Positions 47,148 through 55,929 of a stretch of DNA of 64,000 nucleotides are shown piece by piece. Both the position numbers and the translations under genes were made by a program. This stretch comes from Kushneria phosphatilytica (GTDB taxonomy: Bacteria > Pseudomonadota > Gammaproteobacteria > Pseudomonadales > Halomonadaceae): contig NZ_CP043420.1 of the NCBI RefSeq assembly GCF_008247605.1, positions 682,001 to 746,000 of the forward strand. Direction: 5' to 3'. The notes under the pieces were generated by a model that saw only the letters and a program-made list of their open reading frames with translations, ran no database searches and was not told the DNA's origin. The first letter of the stretch is position 1, and the number at the start of each line of letters is the position of its first letter.

Positions 47148-48151
47148 TGGTACCAGTAGTGCATCAGCCGGGCCGGCCATCGTCGGGTCAGAGGAGAGCG
47201 CAACAGCGTTTGCCCGAGCTGGGGACTGAAGGCATGACGTGCACGCCAGCATAGCCCGGCCCAACGCCCACTGGTGACCGCCGCCAGCGCTTCGGGCTGA
47301 TGCCGGCGGCTGTGATGGTTGGCCTGCTCGATCCGGCGTAACCACTGCTCTGCCCAGATCAGGTAGTCGGCAGTCAATGCCTCACCCAGTTTGCCCGGTC
47401 GTGAAAGGTCGTAGTGCCCTGCCAGTTCCTCCTGAGAGGGCGCGAGCCCGATCTCTTCGAGCGCTCGTCGACAGATGGCCTCCTTGCGTTCTCGACCGAC
47501 TTCGCCGGTCTGACGGGTAAAGCGTGCAGCGTGCTCCCGGCCACACACCAGAATCTGTGGCAGATTGGCCATGCGGTGAGTACGTGAAAGGCGCTGATGC
47601 AGGTCGTAGTCCTGACAGCGGGGAAATGACTCGTCATAACCACCGATCTCACGTAACAGCGCCGTGCGAGCGAGAATGGTGCGATTGGTCAGGGCGCAGT
47701 AAAAGGGCAGACTGGCATCGACTTCTGCAGCAGATACCGGGCGACGGCGAACGCGTTTCAGCATTCGGCCGTGCTCATCCATGAAATTGCAGGCACTGCC
47801 GATCTGAGCCAGTTCGGGATGACGATCCAGCATGGCGACCTGTCGGGTGAGTCGTTCGGGCCAGGCGCGATCATCGCTGTCGAGCAGCGCAATATATTCG
47901 CCTCTTGCCAGTGCCAGCCCGCGGTTGCGGGTGGCCGGAATGCCCAGGTTACCCGGATTGGTTTCAACCCTCAGTCGTGGATCGCGGTATTGAGCCAGCA
48001 CGTCCAGCGTGGCATCGGTCGAGCCGTCATCGACAATCAGCAGCTCCAGGTCCGTATAGGTCTGTTCAAGGATGCTGTCGACCGCCGTCACGATATAGTG
48101 CTGACGATTATGGACAGGTATGAAGACAGTGACCCGTGGGGGAGAAGACAT
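47120..48151 (-). CDS. Glycosyltransferase family 2 (copy A)
   Basis: 343 residues from ATG 48151 (aggag upstream; a GTG at 48160 lies in that site). GT-A fold: VTVFIPVHNRQHYI (about 6-19), DLELLIVDDGSTDAT, and LDSDDRAWPERL with the DxD-like Asp pair near 92. The C-terminal third matches the other GT2 at 58204: NRGLALARGEYIALLDSDD and LTRQVAMLDRHPELAQIG align. Last gene of the minus-strand glycan operon and overlaps the convergent LPS-kinase-like gene. Confidence 0.88.
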   Translation of the reverse strand: MSSPPRVTVFIPVHNRQHYIVTAVDSILEQTYTDLELLIVDDGSTDATLDVLAQYRDPRLRVETNPGNLGIPATRNRGLALARGEYIALLDSDDRAWPERLTRQVAMLDRHPELAQIGSACNFMDEHGRMLKRVRRRPVSAAEVDASLPFYCALTNRTILARTALLREIGGYDESFPRCQDYDLHQRLSRTHRMANLPQILVCGREHAARFTRQTGEVGRERKEAICRRALEEIGLAPSQEELAGHYDLSRPGKLGEALTADYLIWAEQWLRRIEQANHHSRRHQPEALAAVTSGRWAGLCWRARHAFSPQLGQTLLRSPLTRRWPARLMHYWYHHRIGISAA

Positions 48152-48156
48152 GGGGT

Positions 48157-50562
48157 TCACTCCTGCCAGTGACGTTCGCCGGCGCGGCGCCTGATCTCTT
48201 CAACGGTTGCCTGCATTTCATCCGGTACCGGCATGGCAGGCGGTTGGAAGGCAGGTTGATCCGCGCCCTGCAGTGGCTGACAGAGCCCACGGATACGCAG
48301 CGTTTCGCCGAGGTGCTTGAGATCGCGCGGCGTGCGTACGATGCCCTGGGAATGGAGGCGATCAAAGAAGCGGCCGCGCCAGTCCTGCTGGCGGTGGGTG
48401 CCGCGGGCGCTGGTCTGGCGGGTGCGCTGATTCATCCATTCCACGATCCTGGCCTGGCGCCGGGCCCTGCGAGAGAGGGGGAGTGGCTTCAGCTGATAGA
48501 GCCAGACAGGACGATGGGTTCTGATGGCTTCGGCCATCATGGAAGCGCTGTCATCAGAGACAATGAACCCATCCGAGAGCGCCAGCAGGGCGGGATGGAA
48601 GTGGTCCTGTTGTTGTGGCTGCCATTCGTTCAGATAGCTCGGGACGGCAAGCTCTTCGCGCAGCGCGTCGATGACCGCTTTCGGCGTCCGCGGGCTGGTT
48701 GTGATCAGCAGTGACCCGCCATGCTGCTCTGCCAGCCCGGCCGCCGTCTGGAGCATCTCTCTGGCATCCTCGGCCTCGAACTTCTGCAGGCTCGTGGTGC
48801 CGCCTACCAGCACGCCATACCAGGGGCGTGGCAGGTGGTCAAGCCGACGCTGCCAGGCTTTCAGAACATCGTCTGCCACGGCCGGTGGCCGGTTGAGGGG
48901 GAGCAGGTTGTGGTGAATGTGTTCGCGTGCCGGCAGACCATACTGAGGCGTGGTCACAATCAGGTCGAACCAGTGTAGCGGGGCCCGCGGGCGCCCCAGC
49001 CAGATCAGCTGAGTGCGGCCACCCGAGTGACGCTGAATCCAGCGGGCGATATTGACAGTGCGGCGTCCGGTGCTCATGACAATATCCGGCCACGGTCCCT
49101 TGAGCTCTCCCAACTGCTTCGCTTTGACGCCTCGCAGTGAAGGCCGGGTCAGTAGCATCAGGCGGGCTGGCTTGAAATCGATCAATGGCGGTTTTTCAAC
49201 CACTCGCCAGTTCAGCTCCTTTCCCAGCGCACGCAACTGGGCATTATCACCGGCATGTTCGCTCAGCAGCAGCCAGACGACGGGCTGAGCCGACTCGGCG
49301 GGCTGTTCGGTTCGGGCGCCGGTCATGGCAGATTGGACAACTTCCACTCGATTGCTGCTGCCACGCCGGATATCGAGCTGCCAGACCAGCCGGGGATGAT
49401 GTTGTGCCAGCGTCCGAAGCTGGCGTTGCCACCAGTGGATGCTGTGCAGGGCCGTATCTGCGGCCCGGGCATCTGCAGAGAGGTGCAGTCCGATATACAG
49501 CAGTCGCTGACTGTAGCGTGCCAGCCGTTCCAGCACCCAGGGAATATCCTCGCCGGGCAGATGTTCCAGCAGACCGGTGACGGCCACACCGTCGGCACAG
49601 TCGTCGCCGAGTGATTGCAGTGAGTGTTGGTTAACCCGGTCAACCGGTAGAGGCGCGTTGGCAGCAACCTGAGCTGACGGATGACACCAGATCAGGTCAT
49701 GCAGTGACATGTCAGCGGCGAGTCGAATGGCTCCCTCGCTGGCGGTAAAGGCGGGAATCGACTGCTGTTCGAGCGTTTTCAGTGCGCCCTCGAACCAGGG
49801 GCTCGGCGCTTCGGCTGTAAAGGGGCCATAGTGACGGGCATCCGCTTCCCGTTCGAGCTCGAACCAGAGATCCTCCAGCGGATGGGCATGATAGGAGTAG
49901 GTGGTGGGTGTCGGCTGCCAGGGCTGTTTATGGAGTGCCGTGTAGTGCAGCACTCTCGCCGTCAGTTCCGAATACTCCTCATCACGGGTATTCCAGCCGC
50001 CATCCAGAGCTCCCCAGAGACCGGTCTTCTCAGCGGCGCTGGCAATCAGCTGGCGTTTGCTCTGCTGACGAGCCGTATCCAGATTCCACAGGGGCAGCAT
50101 CCGGGCGCAATCGATCAGCATGACCGAAGTATCCTCCGGCGAGATCGATAGATAGCCATGTTCTGTCAGTGGCAGATCGAACAGGTGAGCGGGATCTTCC
50201 AGATAAATCTGATCGACATCGTTATAAATGGCGCGGCCTTTACCACCGGCAAACGCGGGGATGGCATAGCGGTAATTGGTAAAGCCGGTGCGCCACTGGC
50301 TTTGATCGAATCCATCCAGATCCTTCATCAGATAAACTCGGTACTCGCGATCCGGGTTGCGATGCTTTTCCACTGAAAACAGAAAGATGCGCTGAGCACG
50401 GACCTGTGCCTGTTCGGTTCCCAGGTAGATGCAAACCGGAGGGGCGTCTGGCGATGAATCGTTCAGGGCTGGAAAGACCACACAGTGCGGCATATCCGGG
50501 CTGGCGGCGCGTTCAATCTGCAAGGGGGCTTTCGGGATGGATGTACTGGTTGGCAGAGGCAT
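48157..50562 (-). CDS. GT8-like / methyltransferase-like / ELM1-like fusion protein (copy B)
   Basis: 801 residues with no full-length match I can name. About 43-215: GT8-like, with AIYNDVDQIYLEDP (DxD at 115-117), SPEDTSVMLIDC and HYTALHKQPW near the end, as in glycogenin/LPS galactosyltransferases. About 320-405: a methyltransferase-like stretch (GVAVTGLLEHLPGEDIPWVL) without a visible GxGxG SAM loop, so perhaps dead. About 428-715: ELM1/DUF1022-like (VVWLLLSEHAGDNAQLRALG, LGRPRAPLHWFDLIVTTPQYGLP, SDGFIVSDDSASMMAEA). Alignable along its length with the gene at 50698. Stops six bases before the GT2 start. Confidence 0.72.
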   Translation of the reverse strand: MPLPTSTSIPKAPLQIERAASPDMPHCVVFPALNDSSPDAPPVCIYLGTEQAQVRAQRIFLFSVEKHRNPDREYRVYLMKDLDGFDQSQWRTGFTNYRYAIPAFAGGKGRAIYNDVDQIYLEDPAHLFDLPLTEHGYLSISPEDTSVMLIDCARMLPLWNLDTARQQSKRQLIASAAEKTGLWGALDGGWNTRDEEYSELTARVLHYTALHKQPWQPTPTTYSYHAHPLEDLWFELEREADARHYGPFTAEAPSPWFEGALKTLEQQSIPAFTASEGAIRLAADMSLHDLIWCHPSAQVAANAPLPVDRVNQHSLQSLGDDCADGVAVTGLLEHLPGEDIPWVLERLARYSQRLLYIGLHLSADARAADTALHSIHWWQRQLRTLAQHHPRLVWQLDIRRGSSNRVEVVQSAMTGARTEQPAESAQPVVWLLLSEHAGDNAQLRALGKELNWRVVEKPPLIDFKPARLMLLTRPSLRGVKAKQLGELKGPWPDIVMSTGRRTVNIARWIQRHSGGRTQLIWLGRPRAPLHWFDLIVTTPQYGLPAREHIHHNLLPLNRPPAVADDVLKAWQRRLDHLPRPWYGVLVGGTTSLQKFEAEDAREMLQTAAGLAEQHGGSLLITTSPRTPKAVIDALREELAVPSYLNEWQPQQQDHFHPALLALSDGFIVSDDSASMMAEAIRTHRPVWLYQLKPLPLSRRARRQARIVEWMNQRTRQTSARGTHRQQDWRGRFFDRLHSQGIVRTPRDLKHLGETLRIRGLCQPLQGADQPAFQPPAMPVPDEMQATVEEIRRRAGERHWQE

Positions 50563-50596
50563 GGAGTGTCCGGGTTATGAAACGATGTTCATGAAG

Positions 50597-50613
50597 ATTA
50601 AGGAAACATTAAC
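50597..50613 (-). promoter_or_regulatory. PmrA/BasR-like direct repeat before fusion gene B
   Basis: Minus strand GTTAAT-n5-CTTAAT, two TTAA cores 11 bases apart, 35 bases before the start of the fusion gene B. Confidence 0.45.
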
Positions 50614-50697
50614 AACTCCTTGTGGGGAACGGAAGCAGTCGCTCTGCCCGCGATGCTGGCGAGAAGATTGGATTGAGCAGGAAGAAGCAAGGGCGGG

Positions 50698-53157
50698 CTA
50701 CTCTTGCCGGTAGCGCTCGCCTGCGCGCAGTCGCATTTCTTCGACCGTGGCTTCGAGTTCATCATTCATGGGAATACTCCTGCGAGCTTCGGGATCAGAC
50801 GCCGGCCCGTCAGCCAGGGGCTGGATCAGCCCACGGATTCGCAAGGTACGATCGAGCAGGTTCAGATCGCGCGGCCTGACCAGCAGACCCCGCGTAAAAA
50901 GAAAATCATGAAAGCGACCCTGCCAGTTCTGCTGTCGATGAACGCCACGATGATTGAGTTGCCGGGTACGTCGACAGAGCCAGTCATGCAGCGCGTTAAA
51001 AAGCCGGTTGGTAAAAGAGGGCGAGACACTTTCCAGTGCATAAATCCAGGTAGGCTGCCGGGTGGTAATGGCTTCGGCCATCATGGAAGCACTGTCATCG
51101 GAAACGATGAATCCGTCACAGAGCGCCAGATAAGCCTGATGCGGATTATCCCCCCCCTGGTGTGTCTGCCAGTCATAGGTAAAGGCAGGGACGTCAATCT
51201 GCTCGAAGAAGGCTGTAGTGACGTCGGGTGGTGTGCGCGGGCTTGTCGAGACCAGTAGTGAGCCGCCCCGGTCTCGCGCCAGTGCACAGGCCTGTCTGGC
51301 CATGCGTACGGCGTCTTCGACAGGGAAGGGTTTTGCTCGCGTAGCACCACCGATCATGACACCCAGCCAGGGGCGAGGCAGTGCGCTCAGGTGCTGGCGC
51401 CACGCCTCCCGGGCGGCATCATCATGATTCGGTCGGTTGAGTGGTAACAGGTTATGGATGATGTGATCGCGTGCCGGCAGGCCATACTGGGGTGTGGTGG
51501 CGATCAGATCGAAGTGATCAAGAGCGACCCGGGGCCGGCCCAGCCAGAACAGCTGAGTGCGTTGTCCTGATTCGCGGCGAATCCAGCGGGCGACATTGAC
51601 ACTGCGGCGGCCGATGCCCAGGACGATATCAGGCCAGGGAGGTGCGAACTGATTCCGATTGCCGGGATGCAGGATTTGCAGGGTTGGGCGGGCGCCCTGC
51701 AACAACCGCATTGAACGGGCTCGAAAGACCAGAGGTTTCTCCTCCCAGGGCCAGCCGAGCCAGTCGGCCAGTAGCCGGAGCTGGGCGTTGTCGCCCCGAT
51801 GTACTCCGGTGAGTACCCATACGCTGGGCTGCGTATGCTCGGGCACATCTGACAGGCGGGCGCCTGGCAGTGTAGAGCTGACCACTTCCATTTTGCGTCG
51901 GCTGCCGCGACGAATATCGAGGTGCCAGCTCAGATGAGGGTGATGCCGGTTCAGTCGGCGGAGCTGTTGCCGCCACCAGTGCGTCATGCTCAGGGGCAGC
52001 CCCTGATGCACATTGGTGGAGAGTTCCAGGCCGACATAAAGCAACCGGCGGGAACGCTGTGCCAATTGCTCCAGCACCCAGGGGATATCCTCGGCGGGCA
52101 GATGTTCGAGCAGATGAGTGACGGCTACGCTATCTAGGGGCGTCAGTTCATCGGCTGGGCTTGTCTGCAGCTCGCTGATGAGCTCAGCCGGTGTGCAGGT
52201 CCGGTAACAGGCGGCAGGCAGAGGCGGATTGTCCGCATGTTGCGCCGGACGACACCAGAGCAGCGCTTGCAGGGAGAGATATTCAGCCGTATCGCGAGCG
52301 GTCCTGCCAGGAGAAAAGGCAGCGCTCGATAGCGCTTGTAACGTGCTCAGAGCACCTTCGAACCAGGGGCTGGGCGTCGCGGCGCTGAAAGGACCATAGC
52401 CCTGAACATCGGCTTCGCGCTCAAGACCGAACCAGATATCCGCCAGGGGGTGGGGCTGATAGGAGTATCGATCCGGCATCGGCTGCCAGGGCTGCTGATG
52501 CAGCGCCGTAAAGTGCAACAGGCGTGGTGTCTGATCGGCATACTCTTCATCGCGGGTATTCCAGCTGGCATCAAGCGGCGCCCAGAGCCCGGTTATATGC
52601 TCGACATGATGCAAAAGGTTCTGCTTGCTATAGCGTCTGGCCGTATCCTGATTCCAGTAATGCGCCATGCGCTCACAGTCGAGCAGCATGACGGATGTTT
52701 CCTCGGGGGAGAGCGCAAGATAACCATGCCCGCCCATCGGCAGATCGAAGAGGCGGGCAGGGTCCTCCAGATAAATCTGACCGACATCATTGTAGATGGC
52801 GCGCCCCTGACCTTCTGCCAGTGTCGGGATGGCATAGCGGTAATTGGTAAATCCGGTGCGCCAGTGGTGGCGATCAAACCCCGCCATGTTCTTCAGCAGG
52901 TAAATGCGATATTCCCGCTGCGGATCGCGAACCTTTTCGATGGAGAACAGGAAGATGCGCTGAGCACGCACCTGAGCCGTTTCGCTGCCGACATAAATAT
53001 GAACCGGCGGCCGCCGCTCGCCAACGGGTTCCAGAACCGGCAGTACCACGCAGTGAGGCATGTGAGGGGTGGTAGCGCGTTCGACGTGGATCGGGCGCGA
53101 GGCAATCGAAGAGGTAGGCAATCTTGTCACATGGGTGTCCGGTCGCATTGCCGCCAT
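50698..53157 (-). CDS. GT8-like / methyltransferase-like / ELM1-like fusion protein (copy A)
   Basis: 819 residues, paralogue of the gene at 48157, with the same three parts in the same order: YIYVGSETAQVRAQ-type start of the GT8 domain, AIYNDVGQIYLEDP where the first DxD Asp is kept but the second is Gly, SVAVTHLLEHLPAEDIPWVLEQL in the middle, and GRPRVALDHFDLIATTPQYGLPARDH plus SDGFIVSDDSASMMAEAI in the ELM1 part. Both copies end in DELEATVEEMRLRAGERYRQE-like tails. DxD loss suggests copy A may not be an active transferase. Start M1 or Met4. Confidence 0.7.
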   Translation of the reverse strand: MAAMRPDTHVTRLPTSSIASRPIHVERATTPHMPHCVVLPVLEPVGERRPPVHIYVGSETAQVRAQRIFLFSIEKVRDPQREYRIYLLKNMAGFDRHHWRTGFTNYRYAIPTLAEGQGRAIYNDVGQIYLEDPARLFDLPMGGHGYLALSPEETSVMLLDCERMAHYWNQDTARRYSKQNLLHHVEHITGLWAPLDASWNTRDEEYADQTPRLLHFTALHQQPWQPMPDRYSYQPHPLADIWFGLEREADVQGYGPFSAATPSPWFEGALSTLQALSSAAFSPGRTARDTAEYLSLQALLWCRPAQHADNPPLPAACYRTCTPAELISELQTSPADELTPLDSVAVTHLLEHLPAEDIPWVLEQLAQRSRRLLYVGLELSTNVHQGLPLSMTHWWRQQLRRLNRHHPHLSWHLDIRRGSRRKMEVVSSTLPGARLSDVPEHTQPSVWVLTGVHRGDNAQLRLLADWLGWPWEEKPLVFRARSMRLLQGARPTLQILHPGNRNQFAPPWPDIVLGIGRRSVNVARWIRRESGQRTQLFWLGRPRVALDHFDLIATTPQYGLPARDHIIHNLLPLNRPNHDDAAREAWRQHLSALPRPWLGVMIGGATRAKPFPVEDAVRMARQACALARDRGGSLLVSTSPRTPPDVTTAFFEQIDVPAFTYDWQTHQGGDNPHQAYLALCDGFIVSDDSASMMAEAITTRQPTWIYALESVSPSFTNRLFNALHDWLCRRTRQLNHRGVHRQQNWQGRFHDFLFTRGLLVRPRDLNLLDRTLRIRGLIQPLADGPASDPEARRSIPMNDELEATVEEMRLRAGERYRQE

Positions 53158-53171
53158 GGTGCCCGGGAAAT

Positions 53172-53188
53172 TTTAAGGTGGTGTTAAA
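53172..53188 (-). promoter_or_regulatory. TTAA-N7-TTAA repeat before fusion gene A
   Basis: Plus strand TTTAAG-n5-GTTAAA, the same 11-base period as before fusion gene B, but only 15-31 bases before the start codon, so the true start or promoter position is open. Confidence 0.35.
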
Positions 53189-53230
53189 TGCTTTCCTTGA
53201 TTGCAGACGAGGGAGATGTTGCGCCTTGCC

Positions 53231-53258
53231 AGGGTCGGCTCGATGTGGTGCCGACCCT
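53231..53258. repeat. GC-rich hairpin between the oxygenase gene and fusion gene A
   Basis: AGGGTCGGC/GCCGACCCT with a ten-base loop and no T-run. It might be an mRNA-processing or attenuator structure. Confidence 0.4.
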
Positions 53259-53275
53259 CGATGGCATCGGGCGCG

Positions 53276-53992
53276 TCAGGCAGCGCGCCGGAACCAGTTT
53301 TTGACCGTTTTGGTGAACTGCTTGAGTGGTCGCGCATCGCGGATAACCACAATCATGACCTTGCGATAGTACTCCGGCGGGCAGGTGATCTCGCGAACGC
53401 CATGCCATGAATTGCCCCGACGGGTAAACAGAAAGCTCTGGTTTCCCATGGCAATTGATTCGATCTCTTCGTCGAACTCCTCGAATTCGGGCGCGCTTCG
53501 GGTCTTGAAGCGTCCGTGATCGTCCAGCACCACCGTCTGGCCACCCCATTCCGGTCGCCAATCCTCCTCCGTATTGAAGTAGAAGATATGCGAGCCCAGC
53601 TTCCAGTTGGCATCACAGTGTGGCGAGACCGAACAGCTGGCCGGCGTGTAATGCCAATGACACTTCAGTGTGAAGTGGTTCGTGTTCAGCATCCGCGCCA
53701 GGAAACGCCGATACTCGGGGCCATGCAGTTCTTCCATGAAGGCCTGCCAATGGGGTGACAGGGGCATACCGGGTTCGTAATCCAGCGACAGTCGGTCATG
53801 TGGCTTCTGTCCGTGCTGGCGCGTCTTGCCGAAGATGCGGTCAAAACGCTCCGCTTCCGGCAGGCTTTCCCTGAGTGCCCTGAATCCTTCATCGGTCAGC
53901 AGACCCGCCGGGTTGGCCCAGGGGTAAGGGTGCCGATTCAGGAAGGCCCGTTCATCCATCTTCTCCAGGGCCTCGAAATCGAGATAGCTCAT
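53276..53992 (-). CDS. 2-oxoglutarate/Fe(II)-dependent oxygenase
   Basis: 238 residues from ATG 53992 (starts at 54034 and 54082 are also open). Metal triad His125-x-Asp127 in SVSPHCDANWKLG and His197 in NSWHGVREI, with Arg near 210 as 2OG ligand. Prolyl-hydroxylase-like fold. The N-terminal HPYPWANPAGLLTDEGF is family-like. It precedes the fusion genes on the same strand by 118 bases, so it may head that operon. In glycan clusters such enzymes hydroxylate lipid or sugar acyl groups; here that is inference. Confidence 0.78.
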   Translation of the reverse strand: MSYLDFEALEKMDERAFLNRHPYPWANPAGLLTDEGFRALRESLPEAERFDRIFGKTRQHGQKPHDRLSLDYEPGMPLSPHWQAFMEELHGPEYRRFLARMLNTNHFTLKCHWHYTPASCSVSPHCDANWKLGSHIFYFNTEEDWRPEWGGQTVVLDDHGRFKTRSAPEFEEFDEEIESIAMGNQSFLFTRRGNSWHGVREITCPPEYYRKVMIVVIRDARPLKQFTKTVKNWFRRAA

Positions 53993-54123
53993 CGTTGAAA
54001 CCTGATCTGACGTCGGATTGGTTGGCTCGATCATCCGGCCTGCGCCCTGCGAAATCAACCTCGTCTGAACTATCAACGCCATTGGATCTGGCCGGGTAAG
54101 CGGATAGTGTCACCCAGTCGAAA

Positions 54124-54140
54124 TTTAAGATAGCCATAAT
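54124..54140. promoter_or_regulatory. PmrA/BasR-like direct repeat between oxygenase and cysC
   Basis: TTTAAG-n5-CATAAT, the same form as before the PAP2 pair. It lies between two divergent genes of the glycan locus, 84 bases before the cysC start. Confidence 0.4.
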
Positions 54141-54223
54141 GTGAAGGTGTCATCGTATTGCGCTCGTCTATCCCGCTATACGGCACTATGCTGCCCTCAT
54201 CCTATACATGCAGTGACGCGTCC

Positions 54224-54874
54224 ATGGCTTTCGAGTATCGCGATAACGACAGTCCTGCGGACGTCGTCTGGAATACCGGCAGTGTCACGCCGGAAATGCG
54301 CAGCCGTCTCAAGCCGCATGCAGGACACTGTATCTGGCTGACCGGCCTTTCCGGATCGGGCAAATCGACCCTGGCCAATGCCCTGGAGGTCGAGCTCAAC
54401 CGACGTGGCTGTCACACCATGCTGCTGGACGGTGACAATATTCGCCACGGATTGTGTCGTGACCTTGGCATGAGTCAGTCCGATCGCAGCGAAAACATTC
54501 GTCGTATCGGCGAGGTGGCGCATCTGTTCGTGGAATCCGGCCTGATTGTCATCACCGCCTTCATCTCTCCTTTCGCCAGTGATCGGCAACAGGCCCGTTC
54601 GCTGTTTCGATCCGGTGAGTTCCATGAGGTGTTTGTCGATACCCCGCTCGGACTCTGCGAGAAGCGCGATCCCAAGGGGCTGTATCGCCGGGCCCGGGCC
54701 GGGGAGATCCATGACTTCACCGGCATTGACAGCCCCTATGAACCGCCGATGCATCCGGAGTTGACCCTGCTTGCCGAGGACAGTCAGCAGCGTCATATCG
54801 AGCAATTGCTGGCGCTTTGCCTGTCCGCCGAAGCGGAGATCGCTAACGAGCCCGAGGCTGGCCAGGCACAATGA
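54224..54874 (+). CDS. cysC: Adenylylsulfate kinase CysC
   Basis: Makes PAPS from APS and ATP. 216 residues from ATG 54224; the open frame to 54158 adds an unlikely tail, and no strong ribosome site marks either. Walker A GLSGSGKST at 41-49, LLDGDNIRHGLC (about 69-80), FVDTPLGLCEKRDPKGLY (about 144-161) and DFTGIDSPYEPP (about 170-181) are the APS kinase motifs. No cysD/cysN is nearby, so ATP sulfurylase is elsewhere. Followed by two sulfotransferase-like genes, so its PAPS is probably meant for them and not for sulfur assimilation alone. Confidence 0.93.
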   Translation: MAFEYRDNDSPADVVWNTGSVTPEMRSRLKPHAGHCIWLTGLSGSGKSTLANALEVELNRRGCHTMLLDGDNIRHGLCRDLGMSQSDRSENIRRIGEVAHLFVESGLIVITAFISPFASDRQQARSLFRSGEFHEVFVDTPLGLCEKRDPKGLYRRARAGEIHDFTGIDSPYEPPMHPELTLLAEDSQQRHIEQLLALCLSAEAEIANEPEAGQAQ

Positions 54875-54951
54875 ATTCATGAAAACAATGGCGCTTCGGC
54901 CGAGGGAGTCGACAGATATTCCCTGTCATGACAGTTACAACAGGAGCAGGC

Positions 54952-55929
54952 ATGACCGTTGAAACGAGCCTGACCGAACACGAGACTCAGCGGGCAGTTG
55001 TGGTCATTGGTGCCGGTCGTAGTGGCACCAGCACCCTGACCCGGGGCGTGCAGTCGCTGGGTGTCGAGCTGGGCAACCGACTCAAGCGTGGTACTTCCAA
55101 GAACCCCAAGGGGTTTTTCGAAGATGAGGATCTGTTGTCGATCAACAAGCGACTGCATTACGAGTTCGGGCTGCAGGGGACCGGTACCAGCCTGCGTCCC
55201 ATCGAAGAACAGGAGTGGCAGACCCGGCAATGGCGTTCCTTGCATGACGAGGCTGTCCGGGTCATCCGGGGGCGTTTCGGTAATGCGCCACTATGGGGCT
55301 TCAAGTCCGGGGGTGTCATGCGTTTGCTGCCTTTCTGGGAGCAGGTCTTCGACACGCTGGGCGTCGAGGTGAGCTATGTGATCGCGGCGCGTCATCCGCT
55401 ATCCGTGGCTCGTTCGCGCGCCAAGCTCAGCGAAGTACGCGGCCGTCAGGAAAAAAGCGATCTGGAGTGCCTGATCCGGGTCGTGCCCTATTTTCACCTG
55501 CTGCGCAGTCACCGGTTCACGGCCGTCGATTACGATCAGCTGATGAGCGAACCGGAACAACAGATGTATCGACTGGCCGAACGACTCTCCCTGCCGATCA
55601 CGGCAGAGGTCGAGCGTGAAATCGGCGTGTTTGGAAAGGAGTTCGTCAGCCCCGAACTGCGGCATCATCAGGGGGAAGACCCGGATGCTCGTGCGCGCCT
55701 CAATCCATTGATTGATCAGGTCTGGCAGTGGCTGGAAGGCCTGTCCAGCGACCGGATCACGACCGATGATCCCGAACTCTGGCGTGACATGGCGCGCCTG
55801 CGTGATGAGTTTCTGGCGATGGGGCCGGCGCTGCGTCATATCGATTATCTTGAAAGACGTCTGGCGTCTCCGGTCTCGAAGCTGCGCTGGTTCGGGCGGG
55901 GGCGCCGTCCCAATCGTGGTGCCGCCTGA
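54952..55929 (+). CDS. Sulfotransferase-like protein (copy 1)
   Basis: 325 residues from ATG 54952 (caggagcaggc). P-loop for PAPS 5'-phosphosulfate GAGRSGTSTL at 20-29 and the 3'-phosphate region AARHPLSVARSRAKL near 143-157, which are the two PAPS-binding boxes. C-terminal half helical and basic (KLRWFGRGRRPNR), perhaps peripheral membrane. Follows cysC by 77 bases; next gene starts directly after its stop. Acceptor probably a sugar of the surface glycan; inferred from the neighbours. Confidence 0.82.
   Translation: MTVETSLTEHETQRAVVVIGAGRSGTSTLTRGVQSLGVELGNRLKRGTSKNPKGFFEDEDLLSINKRLHYEFGLQGTGTSLRPIEEQEWQTRQWRSLHDEAVRVIRGRFGNAPLWGFKSGGVMRLLPFWEQVFDTLGVEVSYVIAARHPLSVARSRAKLSEVRGRQEKSDLECLIRVVPYFHLLRSHRFTAVDYDQLMSEPEQQMYRLAERLSLPITAEVEREIGVFGKEFVSPELRHHQGEDPDARARLNPLIDQVWQWLEGLSSDRITTDDPELWRDMARLRDEFLAMGPALRHIDYLERRLASPVSKLRWFGRGRRPNRGAA

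Noticed and set aside
53231..53258. GC-rich hairpin read as terminator
   Set aside because: No T-run on either strand, so it was listed only as a hairpin.
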